Source of the DNA: Stigmatella ashevillena
Lineage (GTDB): Bacteria; Myxococcota; Myxococcia; Myxococcales; Myxococcaceae
Length of the DNA stretch: 64,000 nucleotides
Assembly (NCBI RefSeq): GCF_028368975.1
Contig: NZ_JAQNDM010000002.1
Location: 5,574,425-5,638,424 of the forward strand
Reading direction: 5' to 3'
The position numbers and the translations under genes are program-made. This document shows, piece after piece, positions 42,459 to 51,822 of this stretch; position 1 is the first letter of the stretch, and every line of letters starts with the position of its first letter. The notes below the pieces were generated by a model. The model had not been told where the DNA came from. It ran no database searches and worked only from the letters and a program-made list of their open reading frames with translations.

Positions 42459-44774
42459 TTGAAAACGCTCTCCACGCACCTGCTCTCGGTGCTCGCTCTC
42501 GCACTGCTCGCGAGCTGCGCTGCTCCTTCTCCCGACTCCGGCTCCGTCCAGTTCGCCGTCTCCGTTCCCCAGGCCCTCTCCGCCAATGACGTTACCCGCG
42601 TCCTGGTGACGGTCTCCGCCTCCGACATGGCGTCCCTCTCCGTCGAGTTGGCCAAGTCCAGCGGCTCCTGGGGCGGCCTCATCGGTAACCTCCCCGCGGG
42701 CCCTGACCGTTCCTTCCTCGCTCAGGCCTTCGACGCCTCGGGCACCCTTCGCTTTCAGGGTCAGACCTCCGGCGTCTCCATCTCCCCCAACCAGACCACC
42801 GCCGTGGCCCTCACCCTCCAGGAGGTTTCTCCGCCTCCTCCCTATGGCAACGAGGCCCCCGTCATTGACGCCCTCGTCGCCTCCTCCACCTCCGTCCTCA
42901 CAGGCGCAGCCATCTCCCTGACGGCCACTGTCCATGACCCCAACCCCGGTGACACCCTCACCTTGGCTTGGACGGCCTCCGGCGGCTCTTTCTCCGAGCC
43001 CTCCGCTGCCTCCACTTCTTGGACCGCTCCCTCCTCCACCGGCGTCCAGACCCTCACCCTCACGGTCACCGACTCCCAGGGCGCTGCTGTCTCGGTTTCA
43101 CTCGCCGTCAATGTCGTCTCCGGTGCCTCCACCGGCAACGCTGCCCTCACCATCTCCTTCAACCTCTGGCCCTCCGTCTCCAAGGTCTCCTCCTCCCTCA
43201 ACCTCCTCGACGTGGGACAGTCCACCTCCGTCTCCGCCCTCGCTTCGGATGCGGACGGCGATGCCCTCTCCTACCAGTGGGCCTCCTCCTGCCCGGGCAC
43301 CTGGACCCAGGCTTCTTCCAGCACCGCCTCCTTCGTCCCTTCCTCGATTCCCGCCGGCGCCTGCAACAACTGCCAGCTCACCGTCACCGTTCAAGACGGC
43401 AGGGGAGGGCAGACCACGGGCTCCCTCGCCCTGTGTGTCGCCTCTTCCGCCACCCAGCGCTTCCCGCCTCGCTTCACCCACTTCTACCAGTCCGCGCTCT
43501 CCGCCTCTCCGGGCCAGACCGTCACCTTCGACGTCAACGCCCTGGACCCTCAGTCCAGCGCCCTGACCTTTGCCTGGAGTACTGCCGCGGGCTCGCTGGG
43601 CGCACCCACCCACGGTGCCTCCTCCAGCCGCGTCACCTGGACGGCCCCTTCCTGTAACCCCGTGGGCACCCCCTCGGTCATCACCGCCACCGTCACCAAC
43701 GCCTTCCAACGCTCCGCTTCCCAGAGCTTCTCCCTGCCTGGGCTGCCCGCCTGTGTTCCCGGCTGGAGCGGGACCGGCTCCATGGCCACGGTTCGTTTCA
43801 ACCACGCGATGACGCTCATGGCCAACGGCAAGGTCCTCGTCACGGGGGGACGCGGCAGCGGCGGCAGCAACGACTACCTGGCGTCGGCGGAGGTGTACGA
43901 CCCGGACACGGGCACCTGGAGCGAAACCGCCCCCATGGCCGCACCGCGCATCCAACACACGTCGACGCTCCTGCCCAACGGCAAGATCCTCGTCACGGGG
44001 GGACGCGGCGCCAATTACCTCGAGACAGCAGAAGTCTACGACCCCACCGTAGGCACCTGGAGCGCAGCCAGCCCCATGCTCTCGTCTCGCCTCCTGCACA
44101 CGGCGACGCTGCTGCCCAACGGCAAGGTGCTCATCGCGGCGGGAGCCTCCTCCACCGCCTCTGGGCCGGCGGCAGAGGTATACGACCCGAACACGAACAC
44201 CTGGAGCGCCACCTCCCCCATGGTCTCTCGCCGCTATTCCCACACGGCGACGCTGCTGCCCAACGGCACGGTCCTCATCGCGGGGGGATACAACGGCAGC
44301 TACATGAGGACGGCGGAGCTGTATGACCCGGCCTCAGGAACCTGGAGCGCGACCGGCTCCATGACCAACAACCGTGGCAACCCCACGGCGACGCTGTTGC
44401 CCAATGGGAAGGTGCTTGTCACGGGGGGAATCCGCACCAGCGGCGACTACCTGGCGTCGGCGGAGCTGTACAACCCGGCCTCGGGTACCTGGAGCGCCAC
44501 CCTCTCCATGGCCTCGATTCGCGCCAGCCACACGGCGACGCCGCTGCTCAATGGCAAGGTCCTCGTCGTGGGGGGACACAACGGCACCGGCGGCATTCTC
44601 TCGTCGGCCGTGGTGTACGCTCCGGACACGGCCACCTGGAGCGCGGCCGGAACCATGGGCTCGACCCGCCAGGGCCACACGGCGGTCCTGTTGCTCAACG
44701 GCACGGTCCTCGTCACGGGAGGCTACAACGGCAGCGTCGGCTACCAAGCGACCTCCGCGGTATACGTGCCCTGA
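42459..44774 (+). CDS. Kelch-repeat lipoprotein with Ig/PKD-like domains, paralogue 2
   Basis: 771 residues from TTG 42459 (TTG 42447 in frame is an alternative). Architecture equals paralogue 1: lipobox LLAS-C, N-terminal beta domain, Ig/PKD-like domains, then about seven Kelch repeats (THATxLPNGKVLVTGG type). The N-terminal 460 residues are far more alike between paralogues 2 and 3 than the Kelch parts, where insertions such as GGSNDYLASAEVYDP differ. Minus-strand kinase paralogue 3 follows downstream. A short coding remnant (RLDVHQKPGGNANLCFSESD) lies in the gap at 44820-44889. Confidence 0.88.
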   Translation: MKTLSTHLLSVLALALLASCAAPSPDSGSVQFAVSVPQALSANDVTRVLVTVSASDMASLSVELAKSSGSWGGLIGNLPAGPDRSFLAQAFDASGTLRFQGQTSGVSISPNQTTAVALTLQEVSPPPPYGNEAPVIDALVASSTSVLTGAAISLTATVHDPNPGDTLTLAWTASGGSFSEPSAASTSWTAPSSTGVQTLTLTVTDSQGAAVSVSLAVNVVSGASTGNAALTISFNLWPSVSKVSSSLNLLDVGQSTSVSALASDADGDALSYQWASSCPGTWTQASSSTASFVPSSIPAGACNNCQLTVTVQDGRGGQTTGSLALCVASSATQRFPPRFTHFYQSALSASPGQTVTFDVNALDPQSSALTFAWSTAAGSLGAPTHGASSSRVTWTAPSCNPVGTPSVITATVTNAFQRSASQSFSLPGLPACVPGWSGTGSMATVRFNHAMTLMANGKVLVTGGRGSGGSNDYLASAEVYDPDTGTWSETAPMAAPRIQHTSTLLPNGKILVTGGRGANYLETAEVYDPTVGTWSAASPMLSSRLLHTATLLPNGKVLIAAGASSTASGPAAEVYDPNTNTWSATSPMVSRRYSHTATLLPNGTVLIAGGYNGSYMRTAELYDPASGTWSATGSMTNNRGNPTATLLPNGKVLVTGGIRTSGDYLASAELYNPASGTWSATLSMASIRASHTATPLLNGKVLVVGGHNGTGGILSSAVVYAPDTATWSAAGTMGSTRQGHTAVLLLNGTVLVTGGYNGSVGYQATSAVYVP

Positions 44775-44903
44775 GGCCTCCCCCACCTCCTTGGGCGCAT
44801 TAAGAGGGCCTGCCGGGAAGGTGCGCCTGGACGTCCACCAGAAGCCGGGCGGCAACGCGAACCTCTGTTTTTCGGAGAGTGACCGCTGAGTCTCGCCCGC
44901 TCC

Positions 44904-46310
44904 TCACGGCGGACTGGAGGTCTGCGGCCGGGGAGGGGGAAGCATGGGCATGTAACACCCTTTCTTCCATTCGTAATAATTGGCACCGCAAGGGGCACCC
45001 ACATCGCTCACGCGTATCCAACAGCCTCCATTGACTGCGATCTGAGGCTTCTCACAAGGAGGCTGATGCTGACCGGGAAAGGGCTGCTTCGGCATGTCCA
45101 AGCTCACCCTTTGCTTCGCCTCTCCAGGTGCCGTCCCGCTCGCAGGCGCTTCGAGCACGGCATCCGCCAACCCCACCGTTCCCGCGTCCCGCTCCTCATC
45201 TGCCTTGGCTTGCACAGGCCCTATCTCGGCCACTCCTCCCAGGCGAGAGCCCCGCGCCCAATCCACCGAGACAGCCAACGCCCCCCCCATGCACGCTGCT
45301 GTCCCCACGCACGCTGCTGCCCACGGCACCCACTTCCAAGCATGTCGCCACTCCGTGGCCTGGGCGGAGCGCACCTCGGCAGCGCTTTCCACGGGCGAAC
45401 CACCGCGCGGATCTGCTTCCTGATTCTGGCACTCCGCCATGCGCTCCAGCGCCTGAGCCACCTCGGCAGCACTGCCTCTTGCCGACGGCTCCTCCGCAAG
45501 CATCTGTTGGATGAGCTTCCCCATCTCTGGGCTCACCTCTACCCACCGCTCGGGTCCCACCCACTCCCTCCCCAGCACTCGGTAGCCCTCCTCCGTCTTG
45601 TCCACCTTTACCTCCGGCGGATACCGGCCCGTCACCACCCGGTACGCCGTCACTCCCAACGCGTACACATCGTCCGCGGGCCCCGCCTCGTACCGGCCTA
45701 CCCGCTGGCCCAGCCCCTCCCACTGGAATCTCAGCGACTCGGGGCTCTGGTACTCGTATGTCCCAGGCGGTGGTGGCTGGTGCGTCAGGGGACGCGCTCC
45801 TTGGTAATTCCCGGAGCCGAAGTCCATCAACACCGCCCTGCCGTCCCCACTCCTCACCCTCACGTTGTCCCCCTTCACATCCCGGTGCACCCCTCCCACC
45901 ACGTGCGTCGCCTCCAGCGCCCTCGCCACCTGCCCCAACACACGCGCCACCTCTTGCGACGACACCCGACGCTGCCCCGCCCACTCGTACAAACCCTCCC
46001 CTTCCACCCACTCCATCACCAGATACGGATACACACCTCCCCCTCTCACCTTCCACTCTCCCCAGTCCTCCAGCCTCGGCACGCTCTCGTGCCTCACCCT
46101 CCTCAGCAACTCTCCCTCTCTCTCGAAGCGCGGATCCCACGCGTGCAGAGCCATCTTCAACGCGAAGGCTCCGCCCTGCGGTTCCTCTCTCTTCTCCACT
46201 CGGTACACCGCTCCGTAGGAGCCCCGGCCGCACGGGCTCACCACTCGCCAAGCGCCCACCTCCGTTCCTTCCTGGAGGACCGCAGCTCTCATCCGGCGTG
46301 ACGTTTCCAT
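44904..46310 (-). CDS. Membrane Ser/Thr protein kinase, paralogue 3
   Basis: 468 residues from ATG 46310. It has the same kinase core (GRGSYGAVY, VHRDVKGDN, MDFGSGN) and tail (GGCWIRVSDVGAPCG, WKKGCYMP) as the other two. The membrane region is longer because of a small internal repetition (ACVGTAACMGG), visible in DNA as two CACGCTGCTG stretches near 45292-45320. Downstream flank is shared with paralogue 2. Confidence 0.9.
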   Translation of the reverse strand: METSRRMRAAVLQEGTEVGAWRVVSPCGRGSYGAVYRVEKREEPQGGAFALKMALHAWDPRFEREGELLRRVRHESVPRLEDWGEWKVRGGGVYPYLVMEWVEGEGLYEWAGQRRVSSQEVARVLGQVARALEATHVVGGVHRDVKGDNVRVRSGDGRAVLMDFGSGNYQGARPLTHQPPPPGTYEYQSPESLRFQWEGLGQRVGRYEAGPADDVYALGVTAYRVVTGRYPPEVKVDKTEEGYRVLGREWVGPERWVEVSPEMGKLIQQMLAEEPSARGSAAEVAQALERMAECQNQEADPRGGSPVESAAEVRSAQATEWRHAWKWVPWAAACVGTAACMGGALAVSVDWARGSRLGGVAEIGPVQAKADEERDAGTVGLADAVLEAPASGTAPGEAKQRVSLDMPKQPFPGQHQPPCEKPQIAVNGGCWIRVSDVGAPCGANYYEWKKGCYMPMLPPPRPQTSSPP

Positions 46311-46377
46311 GGCCCTCAGACTACTGGCTCTCCCTACAACACAGGTAAAGAGCAGCGGCCCCCTGTTGCTTGGCGCC

Positions 46378-46450
46378 TCGCCTCGTCCTTGCACATTCGC
46401 CTCTAGAAAATCCCTATCTCCATGCAACCCTTCAGGTAGGCTTCTTACAC
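46378..46450. promoter_or_regulatory. Copy 3 of the kinase/imm11 upstream block, diverged
   Basis: Shows ATCCCTATCTCCATGCAACC and CTTCAGGTAGGCTTCT, related to 37221-37300. Again it lies between a divergent kinase and an imm11 copy, here a pseudogene. Confidence 0.4.
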
Positions 46451-46564
46451 ACCTACCCCCCAGAAGAGCCCCTCATCCCTCTTCCTCGCACCGTGACAGT
46501 GGAATCCCGGTGCTGCACCGGGGGCCATGGCCTTGAGCCCAAGCCCCCTGCTGGCAGACTTTCT

Positions 46565-46784
46565 ATGCCCCAACGCTTCTTCAAGCCTGCCGACGACGTC
46601 TATGTCCCTCGCCGCTGGCACTGGGCCACTCCCATCGACAGCCATGGCCGCAAGATGCACGAAGGTGGGGAACGCCAAGGTATTCCGCTCGGAGGGGTGG
46701 CGGGTCGTCCTCATCGTCTCAGAGGAGATCAAGGATGCCTTGGAGCGTCTGGGCGCGACGGGCACGCGCTTCGAGGAGGTCTAA
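46565..46784 (+). pseudogene. imm11 relic 3 with internal deletion and frameshift
   Basis: Starts ATG 46565 with RFFKPADDVYVPRRWHWATP, then loses about 110 codons, and resumes in another frame with GNAKVFRSEGWRVVLIVSEE up to ATGTRFEEV and TAA 46782. The start and end are both recognisable, so an internal deletion removed the centre. The IS element inserted exactly at its stop codon. Confidence 0.88.
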
Positions 46785-46788
46785 GGTG
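46778..46788. repeat. Left target-site duplication of the IS
   Basis: GGTCTAAGGTG, identical to 48521-48531. It contains the stop codon of imm11 relic 3. Confidence 0.9.
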
Positions 46789-48520
46789 CACCCCTTTCAA
46801 GGTGATGGATGAGGCTGGCCGCAGGAGGGGTTAGCAAGAGGGGAAGCGGAGGCTTGAGGGGACAGCAGGGAGCGGCCAGCGGAAGCACCTTTGGAAGGAG
46901 CCCCCGCAGGAGGAAGGACCATGGCCCTGGATAACGTCTTCGAGCGCTTCGTGCGCAAGAGCCCCTTGTCGGTCATGGCGCGGTTGCTGATGCAGCGTGC
47001 GCTGAGCGCCGAGTGGATGGAGGGGCTGTTCCAAGAGCACCGCCAGAGGCAGTACACGAAGGAACTGCTCTTCTCGGCGGAGGTGGAGTTGATGGAGCTT
47101 GTGGCGCTGGGACTGAGGCCCTCGCTGCATGCGGCGGCGCAAGACAGCGAAGAGTTGAAGGTGTCGCTGCAAGCGCTCTACGAGAAAGTCAATCACACGG
47201 AGCCTGCATTGGTGAGAGCCCTGGTGCAAGGCAGTGGAGAGAGGCTGACGCCCATTGTGAAACAGCTGAAGTTGCAGCAGGAGCCGTGGGCAGCGGGCTA
47301 CCGGGTACGAGTGCTGGATGGAAACAAGTTGGCAGCGAGCGAGAAGCGACTCAAGCCATTGCGAGGCTTTCGAGGAGCAGCGATGCCAGGCCAGTCGCTG
47401 GTGGTGTATGCGCCCGAGTGGGACTTGGTGGTGGACATCCTGCCTGCGGAGGATGCGCACGCGCAGGAGCGAACGTTGATGGGGCCCATCCTGGAGCGAG
47501 TGCAGCCAGGAGAGTTGTGGCTGGCGGACAGGAACTTCAGCACGAAGAACATTCTGTTCGGAATTGAGGAGAAGGGAGCCGCCTTCCTCATCCGCGAGCA
47601 TGCGCAGACGCCTCACCCGAAGGAGATAGGGCCCCTGAAAGAAGTGGGACGAAGCAAGACGGGGGTGGTGTTTGAGCAGGCCGTCGAAATGGAAGCCGAG
47701 GGAGGCAAGCGGTTGGCGCTGCGGCGCATTGAGGTGCACCTGGATGAGCCGACCGCGAATGGCGACACGTGCATCCGCCTGTTGACGAATGTGCCCGCCG
47801 AGCGAATGGGGGCCTTGGAAGTGGCGGAGTTGTACCGGCGGCGGTGGAGCATTGAGGGAATGTTCGGCCGACTGGAATCCGTGTTGCACAGTGAGGTGCA
47901 CGCGTTGGGCCATCCGCGGGCGGCATTGCTGGCCTTCGGCGTGTCGGTGATGGCCTACAACGTGCTGGCCGTCTTGCTGGCGGCAGTCGAGGAGGAGCAC
48001 CACCTGCAAGCAACGGAGGTGTCCTCCTATTACGTGGCGGGCGAGGTGAAGGCCACCTACAGCGGAATGATGATCGCTCTTCCCGAGAAGACCTGGGACA
48101 GCTTCGAGTCCCAGTCAGATGAGGAATTGAGTCAGACGCTGCGGCAGATGGCCCGGCAGGTCAACCCGGCCAAGCTGCGCAAGCACCCGCGAGGGCCAAA
48201 GAAGAAGGTGAAGAAAGGTTACGTGCCTGCCGAGCAAGCCCGGAGACACGTTTCGACGGCCCGAGTGCTGCGAGGCGACGAGAGCACTGGGTAGCCACAG
48301 CGCAGGGGGACCCGTTTGGGCTGCGCCGGGGCGCGAGAAGATTGCCTGGAGTCAGGCGCTACCAAGCACTCTTTGAGGAACGAGGCGTCTTTCGACGGAT
48401 CACAGCCTGCAAAACGCAAGGGCTCTTCGAAGGGGCCTCGCTTTCTCCTCTCTCTCCATGCACGGCGGCTCTTTAACTCGCTCGTCCAGGCACTACCCCT
48501 CCATCACCTTGAAAGGGGTG
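46789..48520 (+). mobile_element. Intact IS4-family insertion sequence, 1732 bp
   Basis: Perfect 21-bp terminal inverted repeats: left 46789-46809 (starting CACCCCTTTCAAGGTG) and right 48500-48520 (ending CACCTTGAAAGGGGTG). An 11-bp direct repeat flanks it on both sides. It carries a single transposase gene with an intact DDE triad, so it may still be mobile or was so recently. Confidence 0.95.
46921..48294 (+). CDS. IS4-family DDE transposase
   Basis: 457 residues from ATG 46921, preceded by AGGAGGAAGG. The triad is Asp133 (VRVLDGNKL), Asp203 (LADRNFS) and Glu312 in RRRWSIEGMFGRLE, which carries the IS4 Y-(2)-R-(3)-E-like signature region. A basic C-terminus (RKHPRGPKKKVKKGY) follows. It catalyses excision and insertion of the element. 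The gene fills most of the IS and no passenger gene is present. Confidence 0.95.
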   Translation: MALDNVFERFVRKSPLSVMARLLMQRALSAEWMEGLFQEHRQRQYTKELLFSAEVELMELVALGLRPSLHAAAQDSEELKVSLQALYEKVNHTEPALVRALVQGSGERLTPIVKQLKLQQEPWAAGYRVRVLDGNKLAASEKRLKPLRGFRGAAMPGQSLVVYAPEWDLVVDILPAEDAHAQERTLMGPILERVQPGELWLADRNFSTKNILFGIEEKGAAFLIREHAQTPHPKEIGPLKEVGRSKTGVVFEQAVEMEAEGGKRLALRRIEVHLDEPTANGDTCIRLLTNVPAERMGALEVAELYRRRWSIEGMFGRLESVLHSEVHALGHPRAALLAFGVSVMAYNVLAVLLAAVEEEHHLQATEVSSYYVAGEVKATYSGMMIALPEKTWDSFESQSDEELSQTLRQMARQVNPAKLRKHPRGPKKKVKKGYVPAEQARRHVSTARVLRGDESTG

Positions 48521-48531
48521 GGTCTAAGGTG
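48521..48531. repeat. Right target-site duplication of the IS
   Basis: GGTCTAAGGTG, identical to 46778-46788. Confidence 0.9.
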
Positions 48532-49100
48532 GTGGCCTTGGAGATTCTACGCCCTTGGTCCTAGCTCACCCTCACCCCGGTGACCTTTAACGAGCCCCGG
48601 ACCGAGACAGCTTGGAGGTGGTGCACTCGGTAATCCCTGCTGCCCCCCGAGGCGTCCTTATCCGGGACTTCAAGACAGGCAGGGCGGCAACTAGGTCATT
48701 CTTGACATCAATCCGCCAGGCTCGGACAAGCACGAGGGTGTCTATCAGGCCGGGAAGAGCGTCAGCCAAGTGGTGCCTGGATTCGTCACGCGGGGGGCTC
48801 CCCCGAGGGGCCTCATCTCCGTCTGCTTCGTGTTGCAGGACCACACCAAGCTCATGGCCAAGTTCGAGGGCTCCAAGCCTGGCAAAGCCCGATTGCCTTG
48901 TACGGTGAGCGTTTTGTCTGTGGAAATCTGTCTGTGAACCTCAACGGAGGAGCTTTGAGCTGCAAAGGATGAATTTCTGTCTTTCCACGAAGACCGCGTG
49001 TTCTTCAGACCTCTCACGAGAGGTGTTTGTTTTCTCACACTTTTAGTGTTACAGGGCCGTCCGTCCGCCTGTCTTGAAGACGCGGAGGGGAGCCAACCAA
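48532..49100. other. Decayed region between the IS and the RCC1 gene
   Basis: About 570 bp with no intact gene. Short open pieces near 48700-48900 look protein-like (GLISVCFVLQDHTKLMAKFE) but are broken by stops and frame changes, suggesting an old pseudogene of unknown family. The promoter of the RCC1 gene should lie in 48950-49090. Confidence 0.35.
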
Positions 49101-51425
49101 ATGAAGACACAGGTGATGAGAGGAAGAATGGGGGGGGCAGTCACGTGTGCAGTGCTTGTGTTGCTCACCCTGGGGGGATGCGGCGGGGCTGGTGAAGAAG
49201 GGCGTCTCGACCGTAATGAGAACCTCGAGACGTCCCGACAAGCCATCGAGGCCCGAGGAGCACCTGTCAGACTTGCCGGAGGGAGCGCTCACTCACTCGC
49301 GATTCGCCAAGACGGAACAGTCTGGGCTTGGGGGTACAATGCATACGGTCAGATTGGTGACGGAACGGCGACCAGCCGGGCATCGCCGGTCCAGGTGTCA
49401 GGCTTGACGGGCGCAGTCTCTGTAGCCGCAGGAACCAACTATTCGCTGGCCCTCAAGTCCGACGGGACCGTGTGGGGGTGGGGTTACAATCGTTACGGCA
49501 ATCTCGGGGATAATACCACGACAAACAGGTCTACGCCCGTGCAAGTGCTCTCCCTGTCGGGGGTCATCTCCATCGCCAGTTCGATCTACAACTACCAATC
49601 CTTCGCGGTGAAGTCGGATGGAACAGTGTGGGCCTGGGGCTATAACGGTGACGGAGCGCTCGGCGACAACTCGACCACGGTACGGTACACCCCAGTCCAG
49701 GTGAAGCAGTCGGTCGGAGGCGTTGTTTCCGCGCTCACGGACGTTGTCGCGATTGATGCGGGAGTAAATCATACGCTTGCGTTGAAGTCCAACGGGACGG
49801 TGTGGGCTTGGGGCTCGAATGCGTCTGGGCAAATCGGCAATGGAACGCTGGCGAACCAGTTGGCTGCGGTGCAGGTCGTGAACCTGTTCGACGCCGTGGC
49901 GATCTCTGCTGGAACAGACTACTCGCTGGCCTTGAAGGCGGATGGAACCGTCGTCGCGTGGGGCGTCAACACGAACGGGCAACTCGGCACGGGGAGTACC
50001 ACCAACAGCGCCAGCCCTCTGAGTGTTTCTGGCCTGAACAACATCAAGAGCATCTCGGCGGGAGGATTTCACTCTATCGCGCTGAAGTCCGATGGGACGG
50101 CCGCCGCGTGGGGGCGCAATACTTATGGCCAACTTGGCAACGGCTCAACCACCAACGCACTCGTGCCCGTGCCCGTGTCGAATGTGACGGGAGCAACAGC
50201 CATCTCGGCGGGATATTATCACTCTCACGCCAGCAGCGGTGCAAACGGCGTCATCTGGGGCTGGGGCTATAACGCGAATGGAGAGGTGGGTGACAATAGT
50301 GGAGCGAATCGCTCTGTGCCAGTGGTGACACTGCTAACCTCGGGGATACAGGGAGTGGCGGGAGGAGACCAACACAGCCTGTATGTGAAATGGGATGGGA
50401 CGGTATGGGCATGGGGAGCAAACACATACGGAACCCTCGGAGATGGGACGCCGCTGCGGCGATTGACGCCAGTACCGGTGAAGGGCCCCTCCGGGACAGG
50501 CACATTGTCGGGCATCGTGGCGGTGGCGGCAGGTACGAACTACTCGCTGGCACTGGCCTCGAATGGAACTGTCTACGCATGGGGACAGAACTACTACGGC
50601 CAACTCGGGGATGGGACGACGACGAACCGGAATCTGCCCTCGCAGGTGCCCGGAGTGAGTGGCATCGTGGCGATAGCGGCAGGAGCCACGCACGCACTGG
50701 CGTTGAGGTTCGACGGGAAGGTGTACGCCTGGGGAAGGAACCACTTGGGCCAACTGGGGGACGAGGCTGTGTTGGACCGGGTACATGCCACGCAGGTTCA
50801 TTACCTGGACAACGTGGTGGCGATAGCGGCGGGAGCCAGCCACTCGGTGGCAGTGCAGCAGAACGGAACGGTGTACGCGTGGGGCAGCGGTTCGGACGGA
50901 CAGTTGTGTGACTCGAACGCGGGGACTGACTACTTCAGTCCTGTGATTTCCCAGATACCGAACATCGTGGGAGGAGTAAGCGTCGCGGCAGGGACGAGCC
51001 ACACGTTGTTGCTGGACGTGGCGGGGAAGGCGTGGGGGTGTGGAGACAATCAGTACGGTCAGTTGGGGGACGGGACCACGGTGGACAGAAGCGAGCCGAC
51101 AGCGATTCTCCTGGCAGGAGCAGGCAATTCGGTGAGGCTTGTGGCTGGAGGGAACACCTCGGCGCTGGTGAGCACGATCGGCACGGTGTACGCGTGGGGA
51201 CACAATGGCCATGGGCAGTTGGGTGATGGGACGACAGTGAGCAAGAGTCTGACGACGCAGGTGCCGAGCTTCGCGGAAGTGTCGGGCGTGGCAGGAGGGA
51301 CGACGCATCTGCTCGCGGTGAAGACGAATGGGTCGGTGTATGCGTGGGGGAGAAACAACGCAGGGCAGATCGGGGACAGTTCGCTGACGAATCGGCTGAG
51401 TCCGACGGCTGCCTTGCTCCCCTGA
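49101..51425 (+). CDS. RCC1-repeat lipoprotein
   Basis: 774 residues from ATG 49101, with GGAGGGGAG about 10 bp upstream. The signal peptide ends in LTLGG-C. Nearly the whole mature protein is RCC1-type repeats of about 50 residues (AGTNYSLALKSDGTVWGWGY, GNLGDNTTTNRSTPVQV), roughly thirteen, enough for about two propellers. The first half has lower GC and different codon use from the second, so it may be a fusion of two repeat blocks. It is probably a surface protein with a binding role. A strong hairpin follows the stop. Confidence 0.9.
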   Translation: MKTQVMRGRMGGAVTCAVLVLLTLGGCGGAGEEGRLDRNENLETSRQAIEARGAPVRLAGGSAHSLAIRQDGTVWAWGYNAYGQIGDGTATSRASPVQVSGLTGAVSVAAGTNYSLALKSDGTVWGWGYNRYGNLGDNTTTNRSTPVQVLSLSGVISIASSIYNYQSFAVKSDGTVWAWGYNGDGALGDNSTTVRYTPVQVKQSVGGVVSALTDVVAIDAGVNHTLALKSNGTVWAWGSNASGQIGNGTLANQLAAVQVVNLFDAVAISAGTDYSLALKADGTVVAWGVNTNGQLGTGSTTNSASPLSVSGLNNIKSISAGGFHSIALKSDGTAAAWGRNTYGQLGNGSTTNALVPVPVSNVTGATAISAGYYHSHASSGANGVIWGWGYNANGEVGDNSGANRSVPVVTLLTSGIQGVAGGDQHSLYVKWDGTVWAWGANTYGTLGDGTPLRRLTPVPVKGPSGTGTLSGIVAVAAGTNYSLALASNGTVYAWGQNYYGQLGDGTTTNRNLPSQVPGVSGIVAIAAGATHALALRFDGKVYAWGRNHLGQLGDEAVLDRVHATQVHYLDNVVAIAAGASHSVAVQQNGTVYAWGSGSDGQLCDSNAGTDYFSPVISQIPNIVGGVSVAAGTSHTLLLDVAGKAWGCGDNQYGQLGDGTTVDRSEPTAILLAGAGNSVRLVAGGNTSALVSTIGTVYAWGHNGHGQLGDGTTVSKSLTTQVPSFAEVSGVAGGTTHLLAVKTNGSVYAWGRNNAGQIGDSSLTNRLSPTAALLP

Positions 51426-51436
51426 GCCATGGCGGT

Positions 51437-51480
51437 GCCCCCCTCTGGGCCTCGGAAAGTTCCTCGGCCCAGAGGGGGCC
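51437..51480. terminator. Strong hairpin after the RCC1 gene
   Basis: A 15-bp inverted repeat with one mismatch (GCCCCCCTCTGGGCC at 51437-51451 and GGCCCAGAGGGGGCC at 51466-51480) with a 14-nt loop, starting 11 bp after the stop codon. It probably terminates the RCC1 transcript. There is no U-tract. Confidence 0.75.
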
Positions 51481-51714
51481 ATGTATATGGCGGGGTCAGG
51501 CCGAGAGAGGGACCAGGGCGTAACGGTGGGTGTTGCGATGATGTCACGCACCATCGAGCCTGACCGCGATCAGCATGTAAACACGTTGGGAGGGCTCCGC
51601 TTGCACTTGCAGTCATGCGACGCCCTCCTCTCAAGTATCGAAGGCAAGCGATACGCCGCTGGGAGCCTCTTGCTGTAGTTGACCGAGACGGCCGAGGGAC
51701 TCAACAAAGCAAAG

Positions 51715-51822
51715 ATGGGGAACGCCAAGGTGTCCCGCCCGGAGGGGTGGGAGGTCGTCCTGGAGATCAAGGACGCCTTGGAGCGCATGGGCGCCACGGG
51801 CACGCGATTCGAGGAAGTCTAA
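51715..51822 (+). pseudogene. imm11 relic 4 (C-terminal fragment)
   Basis: Codes MGNAKVSRPEGWEVVLEIKD through ATGTRFEEV to TAA 51820. Compared with the intact gene it lacks the four codons for IVSE and everything upstream of MGNA. Confidence 0.8.
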
